The notes under the pieces were generated by a model. It was not told the origin of the DNA, ran no database searches, and was given only the letters and a program-made list of their open reading frames with translations. This document shows, piece by piece, positions 1 through 14,158 of a stretch of 64,000 bases of DNA. Source of the stretch: Seison nebaliae (lineage: Eukaryota > Rotifera > Pararotatoria > Seisonacea > Seisonidae). Both the position numbers and the translations under genes were made by a program. Numbering within the stretch: the stretch's first letter is position 1; each line of letters begins with the position of its first letter. Location: the NCBI GenBank assembly GCA_023231475.1, contig JALJEE010000986.1, positions 1-64,000 of the forward strand, written 5' to 3'.

Positions 1-32
1 TTTGACATTTTGTTTTTGTTGTTATTTTTCTA

Positions 33-240
33 CATGTCAATGTCTTCTTTTGATATTTTTCTTAATTTCTTCGTATTGGTAGTATTGTTTGATCTCGTAT
101 GGAATTTGGTTTTCTACCTTGAATGTCTTCATGAATGCTTCCAGATTTTCTTTTCTTATGTTATGGTATGAAAGGATGTATTTTCGGAATAGATATGGCT
201 CGTTTGATCTGCTTCCTAGTTCAGTATAAAGGGATTCATA
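33..240 (-). CDS. 3' end of an unidentified open frame at the window edge
   Basis: Read on the minus strand, one frame stays open for about 70 codons and ends at a TGA near position 33. The translation is hydrophilic and rich in Tyr, Lys and Glu and ends in a basic tail (KKNIKRRH). I see no start codon near its 5' end and no clear acceptor, and the frame upstream of 240 dissolves into AT-rich low complexity. It could be the tail of a mobile-element protein, since decayed transposons follow directly, or the last exon of a host gene. I do not recognise the family. Confidence 0.25.
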
Positions 241-286
241 TTCGGAATGTTTTATTGTTTTTATTATTATTAAATAATAATGAATA

Positions 287-1763
287 ATGATATGTATAAA
301 TGAAGAAAAAATTATGAGTTATTATTATAATTTCCAACAATTGAACAAAATGCCAAGTCGCCGGAGCGTTATGTGGAATCATTTTGTTGAAAAAGAAAAC
401 GAAGGAAAAGTCTTTGTGGAATGTAACATTTGTGGTGAAAAGACAAAACGGAGAAATAAATCCACTACGCAAATGAGACGAAATCTTGCACAATATCATA
501 AGGAGATAAGTCTTAATCGAGATGAACAGTAAAATAACGAATGTGAAAGATTGCTGACATTGTTAATCGGGTTAGATTTATGTACTTTTTCACTAGTTGA
601 ACATAAAGCATTTGTCAAATATTCCAAAAAATTGAATCCCGACTTTCAAATACCGTCAAGAAGAAAAATCGTGGATGTTTTGATTCCACAAATGAAAAAT
701 GAATTAGAAAATCACATTTTATCGAAATTGGAGAATAAATTTTTTTCTATTACTGCAGATTGTTGGAGCAGATTTATTAGTTTAACGATAAGAATTGTGA
801 ACAATTTTTGAGATTGAAAAGTTTGGTTTGGCGATGATTCCTTCCGTTGAAGAACATACTGCGGAAAACATTAGAACAACAATATTGAACTATTTACGAA
901 ATAAGAATGTAAATATCGATTTGTTACGAAATGTTTGCAAAGATAGTGCCGCGAATATGATAAGCGCGTTTTCAGGATTCCAACACTTGAAATGCATTCT
1001 TCATTCAACAAATTTAGTTTCAACGGATGTATTGGAAAAGAACACCTTTGTTCGCACGGTGAAGAGTTGGAAAAACCTTGTTCTAGAAGATAAAAAATCG
1101 CCCACAATTTTTCATAAACTGGATGAATTGAAATCGTCTCTCAATATCAGAATTCCACAATTGGAGCTGGACGTTGTTACAAGATGGAACTCCACATATC
1201 TGATGTTGCAATCAATTTTAAAGAATAAAATTTCTTTACCACAATTATATGAAGATTTGCCCGATTTCTCAACATTAAGTTCGTTGTTAAACATTTTCGA
1301 ACCGCTTAATGGTTTTACAGAAAAAATGATGAAAGATAAGAAAGAAATAATTATTCAATATACATATTCCTTAATGAAATGGTATGATAATATAAAGAAG
1401 GAAGTCAGCAATCATATAAGTAACTGCTTTAGTTCTGCGGAGGAATTACGGGATTCAGGAATGGCCACAACGGAAAGATCTTATAGATCTTACATTATGG
1501 CTGTTTCCGATATTTGTAAAGATCTGGAAAAACGGCTCGATTATTATTTAGAAAATAAATTCCTAATAGCCGCAGTATACGTTAATCCTTCGTTCCGACC
1601 ACGGGAATTGACAAAAATGAACAAGAATTTGGTCGAAGATAAATTGACGTCAATATTGAGTAACGTTTGCGAATCTTTCAAAATTGAAACAATAGTTTAT
1701 ATTATAGTTATATATATCACAATTATGTTCGAGAACAGTCCATTTTTGTTCGTGTTCGTGTGA
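287..1763 (+). mobile_element. Decayed hAT transposase, copy 1 (BED finger plus catalytic-region fragments)
   Basis: Three pieces in consecutive frames make up a broken hAT-family transposase. At 341-530 is a degenerate BED-type zinc finger with CNIC followed by one clear His (QYHKE). At 551-811 and 828-1763 are hAT blocks: FFSITADCWS, a CKDSAANM-like Asp block, and TRWNSTYLMLQS, with FLIAAVYVNPSFRP near the end. Stops separate the finger from the body, and a one-base shift in a T run near 806-810 separates the two body pieces. The C-terminal hAT dimerisation region is not visible. Terminal inverted repeats and target duplications were not found by eye. The element should be unable to make a functional transposase. 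Confidence 0.8.
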
Positions 1764-1785
1764 ACAGCACTAGTTCCATCCAGGA

Positions 1786-2665
1786 GGAAAATAGTCGATG
1801 TTTGGATACTTAAGTTTAGAGAGGAATTGGAACAGCATCTTTTAGAGAGATTGATGAATAAATTCTTCTCCATAACTTCTGATTGTTGGAGTCATGGGAA
1901 AGATCGGTTTATCAGTGTTACGGTCAGGTTCGTTGAAAATTTCAAAATTGTCAAATTTTGTTTAATAATGATACCATTCAACATTGAACATTCTTCAACA
2001 AATATCCGCAAAATAATTCTGGAATATCTGGCAAGCAAACAAGTAAATCTTGATTATTTGATGAACGTATGCACTGATGGGGCGGCTAATATGGTTAGAG
2101 CGTTCTCCAATTTCCGCCATACAAAACGCATTTTGCATGCTGCCAATTTATCCGAAGATCGATTAAAAGTTGGAAGGAGATTGTTGTCAAAGTAAGGAAA
2201 TCACCAATAATTTCCAATGAATTAGATGAATTGAAGAACGATCTCGATGTCGAAGCACCGTTATTGAAATTGGATGTGATCACTAGATGGAATTCAACGT
2301 ATATGATCTTGGAATCCGTGGCGAGAAATAAAATTCCTTTATCTGAATTATACCATTCACTTCCTGATTTTACAACATTGGATATTCTGCTCACATTATT
2401 TAAACCATTATATATTTTTTCGCAAAGAATGATGGATGAGAAGGCTCATATGGTCATTCAGGCAACATTTTCAATGACGAATCGATATAATAAACTGAAG
2501 GAAGAAACAGAAAAATTCATTAGTGATTCTTTCACGGAAGATACGGTAGATACCGAAAGCGAAAAATGTTATCGATTTTACCTCGAAGCATTATCGAAAA
2601 TATGTGAACAATTAAAAACGAGATTTATTTTTATGCGATCTCCAATCTTTTTACAACCGTATTGA
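1786..2665 (+). mobile_element. Decayed hAT transposase, copy 2 (tandem, diverged)
   Basis: This is a second copy of the hAT body directly downstream of and in the same orientation as copy 1. It shares FFSITSDCWS, a CTDGAANM block, LHAANLS and TRWNSTYMILES, but differs at many positions, so the duplication is old or two related elements inserted side by side. It carries a frame break between about 2160 and 2230 (1827-2195 and 2231-2665 are in different frames) and stops at PIFLQPY, short of where copy 1 continues. There is no BED finger. It is a dead remnant. Confidence 0.75.
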
Positions 2666-2690
2666 TTATAGCGATATACGATGATTCTTA

Positions 2691-3311
2691 GTGGTGCCAG
2701 TTCCCAAGAATCAGAAAAAAATGAAAATAACGTCGAATTCTTCGTTTGTCGACAACATTCGTCGTAAATTCATAAGAAGCTTCTACTTCTTTCATCATAG
2801 ATGTAAATATCTCCATCTCAAATTGAAGATAAAATTGTTCTTTACCTTCTGTTGCGGTTTCTATGACCTCCAAGCAGCCCTTGGTTTTTCCAATAAATCC
2901 ATAGACTCTTTAGACAAAGCATATAATCGGTGCATTCGAATCTTACTCGGTCGTCCTAGACCTTTTTGCAGAGCTCTGATGTTTTCCATTGTAGAACTAC
3001 CTCCCTTTCCGGTAGTTCTGCTTGAGAGGTATCTCTCGTTGTCGGAAAACATTTTGACATCACCGTTTCCGTTTCCGGAATTTCTACAATGTGAACAATT
3101 TAATTCTCCACTCGATTATTTTTGTTCTTATTATCAAATTACATATCCTTCATCCTTATCTGATGCCAGAAATATGTTTATTCGTTTCAAAGTAGATGAG
3201 TATGTACCGAGTGCTCTCCTATCTCACATTCCACTTGGCCGTCGGCTCATTCGCAATAATAATTTTTCCGGTCTCATCAATTTTTTTGCGAATTTAATTT
3301 CTATTTCTTAA
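2691..3311 (+). mobile_element. Probable 3' fragment of a non-LTR retrotransposon polymerase
   Basis: An open frame of about 206 codons runs directly after the second hAT copy. From about residue 65 it reads SIDSLDKAYNRCIRILLGRP, then ALMFSIVELPPFPVVLLERY. An aromatic/basic helix followed by a short Gly-Arg turn and a region of Leu and Pro resembles what follows the reverse-transcriptase palm in LINE ORF2 proteins. No YADD catalytic box is present, so only the post-RT part would remain. There is no ATG at the start. The assignment rests on pattern resemblance and could be wrong. Confidence 0.4.
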
Positions 3312-4241
3312 TTACCAAAAAATTTGGATTGTATTCTTAATAAATAATAAAATAATTTATATCGTTTTCCTTATTCGTTTTCCTTATTGAACCATTAACT
3401 AAATTAATAAAATATATTGTTATTTAACATTTTTTTACGAAAAACATAATTCAAATAACCGAGGAATTTTATGTGATGAAAGTAGATCAAAATTATTTTG
3501 CTTACCACAAGATCTAACCTTACAGTTCCACATCATATTAGGCACTCAACAAAACATTCATGTTTGAAATAACCTATACCAAACAACTACCACTTCTTCT
3601 GGTGGGACGACAGATTGTCCTGAAGGAAGTAATAGTATTTCAGATATTTAATTTAAAATCAGGTAAAATCTGTCAGAAAACATGTCAACGGAAAAGTTCA
3701 ACGATTATGTTTCTTTTTTATTTAACCGTTTCTTTCGGAAACCATAGGTGGTGTTTGTTACGAAAAATATTCTAGTAATTTGAATAAATAAATCTCCTAA
3801 AACTATTTTCATCAAATGAAAAATAAATTTAATTGAAAAGACGTAAATAATTAATAAGAATTAGATAAATAAAATAGGAAATAATATAAAAAATGTAGAA
3901 AATTCTCATATCAAATTTCATAGGAAATCGTCAGAAATAAATACATGAAATGGCAAAATTATGGGTTTTTTTTCATTCACTTGGTTTTCAAAATTTCACC
4001 AATATGTTTATTTATTAAATTTCATTAATCTTTGTTTTCTTCGATTTTGGACGCTCGTTAATATCTGAAGAAAAAGTTTTGATATTTTTATAATAGTTTA
4101 CTCAACTATACTAACAAGTTTACATTGCGAGATAACTGTCGGTTGTTTGTTGATTAAGAGTGAACCATTTTGAAAAGAAACGTTTGGAGATTGACTAATT
4201 TTGGAATGAAAAGAAGTTTGGAATATATTTAAAAAACTAAC

Positions 4242-4876
4242 CTGATTTGAAATAATGTTCTGTTCGTTTCTAAGAGTAGATGAGGCTTGACGTTGTCTTC
4301 GTATAAATCCATTTTACAAATTGGACACTTCAATTTGATTGCAGGTGTCAATCTGTGCAGACTAAGATTTTCTTTTGGTGGAGGTGATACATTGTCACTG
4401 CACAAATTACGAATAGAGAAACAATTCGAGTCAGTTGTTTTCATTCGATTCTCATTTTTTACTTGGTTGTTCGATGTGAATCGCTGTAAAATTTCTAGAA
4501 ATTGGTTAGTCGATTTGGAATGAGCCACATTTATGTTAGTTGGAATGTGGTCAACATTTTGAGACATTGACATGACGTTTGGTGGTATTGGCGGTGTAGG
4601 GAGAATTGTTGATTTATTGGAATTAGATAGGAATGGCGAGGTCTTTGAAAGTTTATTAAATAATAATCGTAGAGACTCAGAAGGTTGATGATTGGTGGAT
4701 TCAAAAGATGATTCGGAGAATTTGCATCGTTTCTCTATTGTCGGAGAACCATCAACATCGATGCAATCATCAGATGGTTCAGAGAAATAAGTAGAATCGT
4801 AACATTCTTCGTCTTTATGATCTGACGGTTCGTAACATCGTTTTCTAGGGATATTTCTCATCATGTTCTCTGTCAT
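4242..4876 (-). CDS. Orphan 5' exon resembling the N-terminal part of RNF220
   Basis: An ATG at 4876 opens a frame that ends at a good donor (CAAATCAG, then GTTAGT) at 4241. It encodes about 211 residues: an acidic and Ser-rich stretch, then LKCPICKMDLYEDNVKPHL near the C-terminal end. A Cys-x2-Cys followed by a spaced His-Leu resembles the small zinc-binding block that precedes the RING in the ubiquitin ligase RNF220. No RING-bearing exon is visible downstream on this strand down to the LINE fragment. A possible acceptor near 4065 meets a stop after two codons in the matching phase. It may be a gene fragment, a gene with a lost 3' half, or a short protein unrelated to RNF220. Confidence 0.4.
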
Positions 4877-7800
4877 GTTCTCAACACTAATTTCAACGAT
4901 CAATTATTGATGAATGAATCAAATGGGAATAATATCTAATGAGAAAAGTAATGATGGTTTTATATGGGAAGAAAGGAAGGTAATAATCGAAATTCGTGGA
5001 ACTGATTGGAAGAGAAAACAATCGAAACAATTTGAGAGGGAATTATTGTTCGATCACATAGACATGTTTGAGAATGATAAAAGAAACTTCCAATTATTTT
5101 CCGGTAAAGTGTCAAAGAAATTGGAGTGAACTATTCTTTGAAATGAAGGAAAACGATGTCTGACATATTACGATTAATTGGAATAAATAAACCGATTGGA
5201 ATCTATTAAAAGAAACGTCCAATCAATAAGAATATTCGATGAAATGTAAAAGTAGAAATGAATTACCCAAAACACCGCCCCTGATGAGAGGAGAGAGAAA
5301 TAAAACAGTTTGATCAATTAAGAAAAGACAATTCTTATCGACAAAGAAGAAACGATAGACAATTTTATCGAAAACGACACAAAAAGTCGACAATAAAAGA
5401 GATCAATTTGTTAAAGACAAAGTTGACGATTGAAATCAAAAGGAAAAAGAGAGATGAATATAATATCGTCTATTGATTGGTGATTGATGATTATTTTTAA
5501 TGATAGTTTAATAACAAACGATTGTGACAAACACGTCGATTGAAATTGATAAAAGTTATAAATGTGCATCAATAATATTTAAGGGGAACATTGACAATCA
5601 TCAAAATTATTAGTCAACGTCATTTACTTTTCTTTTGCCGAATCAAATTCAAACATTTATTGCCGATAAAACATCATCATTATCATCATCAATTGGATGA
5701 TGAAGGAAATGAATGTTTGTAGGAAATGATATCGTTCCACCCAGAAAATCTAGAGATATTTGTGCACAAGACATTATCGAATTGAATAGAAAATATTTTC
5801 ATTGTTGACGTCTTTTAAATACATTTCAATTCACTGAAGAATAGACGTGCGAGAATTAGTTGTTTAACGAATAAATGCGAAATTGATGTCTCACCTTATA
5901 TTCTCATTCGAATGTTAATTTTAACGAATTCCATTTTGACCTCTCCTCATTCTTCAATCCTCCTTCTTTTCATTACATCTCATCACAACTACTGAGCATG
6001 GAATATTGGAAGACGTGTGGCGAGAAAATAGGAATTGTTTTTCGAAAAAATAAACAAAAAGATATGTGAGGAAGAGCAATTGATAAAATTTATGTTGATC
6101 AACTATCTACTGAGTAAACATGAAATTTGAACAATTCTATCTCAATTCCATGTAAGTGTCAATTGGAAAAATTATATAATTTATCGGAGATTGATGAGAA
6201 CACATGAGGAAAATTCGATTAGCAAACGAACGTTGAATTTCATAAAAAAGTTAAGAAGAGGATTCTTCCTCTTTTACGAAACGGATATTCAGCCACCATT
6301 CAACTCTTAACGAAGAATTGAAAATAAGTGCAAATTATTCAAAGACTCAACGATCTTAAGCAAATGATATTCCTTCGACGTTCAACGAAAACGATTTATT
6401 TATCAGTTGAACTCTTTCCAATTCGACCAATTGATAATCAATTAGCAATTAACATTAACAATAGCAACAACATTAACAACCTCATAGTCATTATCAAAGA
6501 TCAGTTAACTTATTGTATTGTGTCGACTTGAGAAATGTGTTGAGAGTAGATCTAAGAATTCTTATTCATAAACATCTCAAAAGAGATTAGTAGATCCTTA
6601 TGCCTTACCCTCCACCATTAAATACCTCATTCACATCATACATAACCCATTTGCGGACGTTAATATATTTAGTAATGGAAATTCGAATTGTCGGTATATC
6701 TGGAATGCATCTGCTATTCGGTTTGCATTTTCAAACGATTATCAATTTCAGAAGAACATTCTCCTTCTTCTTTCCAATTGTTTATTAGATAAATCTTAAT
6801 CGGTTGTCATTGAAAGATCAGATATATATTAATTATTTATAATAAATATTTCACAAATTATTTGTTGAAAATTCAACTTGGTTTCCACTTTACTTACCAA
6901 TCAATATTTTTTAGTTAATTTTGACCGAACTTATAACAAAAAAAAATTTACATTGAATAACACCTCTTAACGAATATAAATAAGATTCTTCATTTAAATT
7001 ATGTAACCCATCTGATTTTAGTCCATTTGAAAGAAAGTTGCTTTTAATTGAAAAAACTATTTGAATAAAAACAACTATGTTATTTTAAGATCATTCTCCC
7101 ACTTTTTATTAAATAACCAATCAATATATTGTTTTCCTTCATAATAACATTATTTTTCCTCCTTGTCTTTATATGAATTCTTCGTATTCGTTAAATAATC
7201 ATAAACTAAAATTGTAACTTGTATATATATTACAGGAAAACTCTTCCAAACAATGAATGTCAAAAAGTTTATTAGATTTATAATCGAACATTTCAAAACT
7301 GATTAGTTACTTGATTAATTCATCAGAAGATTGACCAATTATCCATTTTTTCACTAGGTAAAAAGATTTGTTAGTAAATATTTCAAAAGTCATATAATTT
7401 GAGTCACTTAAAAATATAATGTCCGTTTCGGAATGATTGAAATTGTTTGAAATTAATTAATGGTGATATTTTTTTCGAAAAACTCCGAAATTTAGTGAAT
7501 TCTTCTTCGAAAATCTTAAATTAGTCGAATTTCTCTGTTGAATGAGAATGAATAATCTAAAAAGGAAATGAATTCTGTACTGATATTTAAATGAGTTCCT
7601 CTCACAAATATATAAGTTATGTCAGACATTCTTTATCTATGGGACGGTTTGGCTTACAAAGTTATTTTTTGTATTATCATTTTGTTAGTCATTTAGTAGG
7701 ACTTCATTTTCCTCATGATTAATAGTTCAGTTTTTGGAGTGGAGAGACATTGCTTAAATTTATTCGGTAATTAAATATTTACAAATAAACTTCTAGGTAT

Positions 7801-8596
7801 ATTGTTAGAGATGAATAATAAAAGTTTAATTTATGAATCATACTAATTTGTATCGAAAGAGTAGAAAGATTTATGTGGATTGGTGGAAAAGTAAATTATA
7901 GAAATCATTCAATTAAATGAGTGAAAGTTTCATTTTGCTTGCTGGATTAAGGACACAATTGAGAAGGAAGGAAGAGGCTCGACATTTGAATTGAAATATA
8001 TATCGTTTGAATCAAAGCGGATGAGGAAGGAGAAAAGTGTTATTATAAAACGAAGTGTGTGTTTTCTTTTATTTTTTGATATAGCCGATATAACATAACA
8101 TTGATTAATAGTTACAAACATTCAACTTATTAATTTTGTCGTAAGTTTATTCGAATAAGAAGAAGTTGAAAAAGTTGTCTTCTCATTTTGCTGCGAGTTG
8201 AAAATACGATGATTTTATTTCGTAGAAAATATTGTTTTTAATTTCGAATTGAATCAATTAAATGTTGAATGAAACGTATATAATTATGAATTTTTATATG
8301 TTACGAAATATTCGTAATGTCTATTTGAAATGTCATTTGAAGTGGAAGTCAAGTTCTTCAAATAAATTCGGTAAGTTTTTCATCTGATCATCAAATGTCA
8401 AAATTTAAAAAATTTAAATAAAATACACTCTTCTCTTCTTGTTACGGTTCAAGTTGAATTGTTTGTCGAGATTCTTTTCAGAATTTTTAGAAAGAAAATA
8501 AAAAAATTTGAAAAAAAATTCACAGTTGTTAATAAAACTTGAAGACGAATAGAAATCGAGAAAGAAGAGAAGGGGAAAGGATTCTGCCTGAAAGGA
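4877..8596. other. Gene-poor AT-rich stretch
   Basis: About 3.7 kb without a gene I can support. Several 60-70 codon open frames occur on both strands, but they are low in complexity and lack splice or homology support. A short stretch near 5727-5810 is open on both strands and looks slightly more coding-like than its surroundings. The 3' part presumably holds the promoter and 5' UTR of the kinase that starts at 8597. Confidence 0.5.
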
Positions 8597-10799
<2,203 letters not shown>

Positions 10800-11453
10800 A
10801 GTGAAATAATCATATGTAAATGATATTACCTTTTCAAATTTTTCTCATTTTTATCATTCCTCTTCATTCCTCTTCATTCGTTCCGATTTCTATTGGTGGT
10901 AATTTATCTCAGAATCAAAATAATTTTCAATCGATCCATAAATTTGATTTTGGAGAATTGTTGTTCACCATTTCTTTTCCCAGTAAAATTTATCAATTGT
11001 TTTCCTTTATTTTTTTAAACGAATAATCATCATCATCATCATTATTATATTAACAGTTTATTTAGTTTTTTCAACACTTTCCCCACTCCCAAATGTTCCT
11101 CGATATTTTGAAATTATTGTTTTTTTTTCAACTAAATTTGGATAATATTTGGAACTTTTATTAGATACAAAAATATATGTGAAATAATTAGATGGAATTA
11201 GAGATTGCCCTTCAATTCATCCGAACCAATTTTATTTCTTATCAACAATTCATTTGAATTTGTTTGTTGTGAGGAATGTGTATTTATTTACAAAACCATT
11301 TGCATTGAAATGTAATAAATTTCTTAATGTCATTCTCTATCTCGTTGTTTGATTGCCAGTTAGTTTTGTTCGTCGATTATTATTCGATTCAACCGATGTT
11401 CGTTTCTTTAATAACTGAAATATGAAATTGAAAAAAACAAATGAAATTGAATA
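10800..11453. other. Convergent 3' intergenic region
   Basis: Lies between the stop of the MK2-type kinase (+) and the stop of the coiled-coil gene (-). It is AT-rich, with T runs and AATAAA-like stretches near 11310 that could serve polyadenylation. No gene is seen. Confidence 0.5.
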
Positions 11454-13908
11454 TTATTTAACGTCTTCGATATAACTACGGAGAACGAGATGTCTTTCAT
11501 TTGGTGGATTAGTGGAATCATGAGAATCGATAGATAACGATTGTTTTGGTTGTTGAACTTCATTCTCTTTACCCAATTCGCTCTTGTCGATGAGAGTAGC
11601 ATCTCTCATTTTCAATTCCACATTCTCCAACGACGATATGAAATTGCCACAAATCTCATCAAACGCTTTTCCGTTCACTAAAAATGAATGAATAAGAGAA
11701 ATGATTTGATGATGGGAAAAGAAATTCCTAACAAATATCATTGAGATGTGGCTTATCTAACAATTGATTATCATTGTGATCAAGAATTGGTTGGTTCGAT
11801 TGAGAGAAATGAGTCAGTGGAAATTTGGAAGGTGGTCGATTGATTATGACTTTCGAATCAATCGATTCCATTCCATTCGATAATTCATCAACATTCATAT
11901 TATTCAACTGATTTTGCACATTCGATAACAGTTGTTGTTTATTCAAATTTTGTTGTTGTTGTTGTTGTTGTTGCTGTGGTTGTTGTTGTTGTTGTTGTTG
12001 TTGAAGTGATAAATATGGAATCATATTAATGTCATGAAGATTATCGTGAGTGAATTGATTGATTGTTGATTTCATTTGATTCTCTAATAAATGTTTAAAT
12101 TTCTTTAACAATTCTTTCTTCTCCAATGACACTCGATTATCTACCTCTGTTTCAACATTTTCAGATCGTTTTTGAATTGTATCTAACATCTCCTTCAATT
12201 TCCCGTCATATGATTGTTGAAGTCGTTCCATTTGTTGAACACTTTCCTCTCTCATTCGTTTTAATTGTTCACTTTTTGCTCGTTGCATTTCATTCATCTG
12301 ATTTGTCAATCGTTTCTGATATTTCATATTTTCATTCTCTATTTGTTTTCTTTGTTCCTCTTGAAATTTTGTCGCTTGATCTGCATTGATCATGAGCGCT
12401 TCTCTTAACTTATTCTGAAGTGTCTGGATCTCATGATGAAGTGAGGACTCTTCGTCTTTTAGTCGTTTCAATATTATCTGCTCTTTCTCCAACTTCATTT
12501 CCGTCAATTCCAATTCCTTCTCGAATTGACATCGTTCTTTCTTCTCATTCATCTCTACATTCTTCAATTTCGATTGTGTCTCAATTAACAATTTATCTTT
12601 CTCTTGAAACTTCTTTTTTTCCTCATTCAGTTTCATCTCCGTTTCCTTCAATTGATCGGTCAGATTTCTCAATTTCTCATTTCCCAATCTTAGTTTCTTC
12701 TTCTCGTCTGTCAAAAGTTTCTCAGAAAATTTCCTCTCTTTCTCTCCTTCCATCTTCACCATTTTCATTTCTTCATTCAATTCTTTATTGGACGTTTGTT
12801 TTTCTTTCAATTTATTTTCCGTCGATTGGAATTGTACCAGTAATTGTTTATTCTCCAAATGCATCTGCTCCACTTGCTCTCTCAATGACAAATTTTCCGA
12901 TTCGTGTTGTGCCGATTGTTCCATAATTATTTTCATTTCCTTTTGACATGAATCGATCAAATTCTTCATAATTTTATCGACATTCTTCAACAATTCATCT
13001 TTCTGCAACGAAAATGTTTTCGTTACACATAAATTCGATTCCAATTGTCGTACTTGATTCGTCAAATATTCATTCTTTCTACCTAAATGAATTCGTCGAA
13101 CTTTCTCAAATGATAATTCTTCTTTCATCAATCGATATTGTTCTCCCAATATCTCATTGCTCATTGTCGTTGTTATTATCGCTCCATTATTCGATGTTGT
13201 TGTTGTTGTTGATGATGATAATGAAGAAATCGTTGCCATATTGTTGTTATTATTATTGTTGTTGTTGTTGTTATAAATGACATTATGACTACGTTCGATA
13301 GGGAAATAGAGAGTTGTATCAATTTGAGATTCATTAGCAATTTCTTTCAATTCTTCTTCGTCTTCTTTATCAATTTCAATTTTACTGAAAATACTTGAAA
13401 ATTTTTGATATTTTTCTAAAGAGTTTTCTCCATTTTTATAAATATCATCAAACACTTTTGCCGTTTCCATTGACGATGGAATTGTCGCTTTCTTATTGAC
13501 CAACAAATTCTTCGTCGCCCTTGGAGAGATCAATTCATCAATTCTTTTCTCAATCACATTCTGAGAATCGATCACCAAATTCTCCTTCTTCTCCTCGTTC
13601 AATTCCTGATATTTCTCAAATCTTCTACTCATCCCTTTACCATTCTCGATACAATCACTCGTCAATGGAAATTTATGACTAATTTTCAAATTATTCAATA
13701 CCATTCCATCATCATACTCACCATTTTCTTTCTCTTCATTTATTCTCTCTAAATTTCCTTCTCCAACTTTCTTTCCGAAGAATGAATCATTTCCATTCGT
13801 CACTGTCGTCAAATCCATCACCGTATTATCATACGTATCAACACTATCGCGTGTCGTCTGATAATTCGTCTTTTCATCTAATTCACTTAACAGATTCCTC
13901 GTTTCCAT
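11454..13908 (-). CDS. Long coiled-coil protein with Asn and Gln tracts, unidentified
   Basis: Two exons, 13908-11733 and 11677-11454 (55-bp intron, donor GTTAGG), encode 799 residues from an ATG with good context. Residues 1-210 are acidic and polar. A run of about 12 Asn and a Ser/Thr run follow. From about residue 255 to 620 heptad-patterned Glu/Lys/Leu/Gln sequence predicts a long coiled coil, then come two Gln runs around 640-665. The short second exon is acidic and polar. The overall shape (disordered head, central rod, Q-rich tail) is that of a cytoskeletal, centrosomal or golgin-like scaffold, but I do not recognise the family and coiled-coil similarity alone should not be used to name it. 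Neighbours give no functional hint. Confidence 0.75.
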
Positions 13909-14158
13909 GGTGAGAAATCAGAAACTTTTAATAAATTAATCAAAATTTTATTTTTTGATTAAAGCTTAAAATTTTAAAATAGTGCAAAAAATATTTTGAT
14001 CTTATATAATTTTTTAAAAAAATTTATATTTCTCTTTCGGTTCATCAAACTGTCACCTACGAACTGAACTCAATTCTTTCTATTTAATTTATTACAATGG
14101 AACTTCGAGGAATGCCGTTACATGCTGGAAAGAAACAGTACAATTACAGAATGAAAAA

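Noticed and set aside
3560-3775. 71-codon ATG frame downstream of the LINE fragment
   Set aside because: The same DNA reads equally well in other frames on both strands; no homology.
5727-5810. Short coding-like patch after a TTTGTAG acceptor
   Set aside because: Both strands are open and no second exon could be joined.
13199-13272. GTT repeat tract as a stand-alone microsatellite
   Set aside because: It is the coding sequence for the Asn and Thr/Ser runs of the coiled-coil protein.
12126-13280. Plus-strand frames of up to 168 codons
   Set aside because: They are antisense shadows of the coiled-coil gene; Ser/Phe/Leu composition follows from Glu/Lys codons on the other strand.
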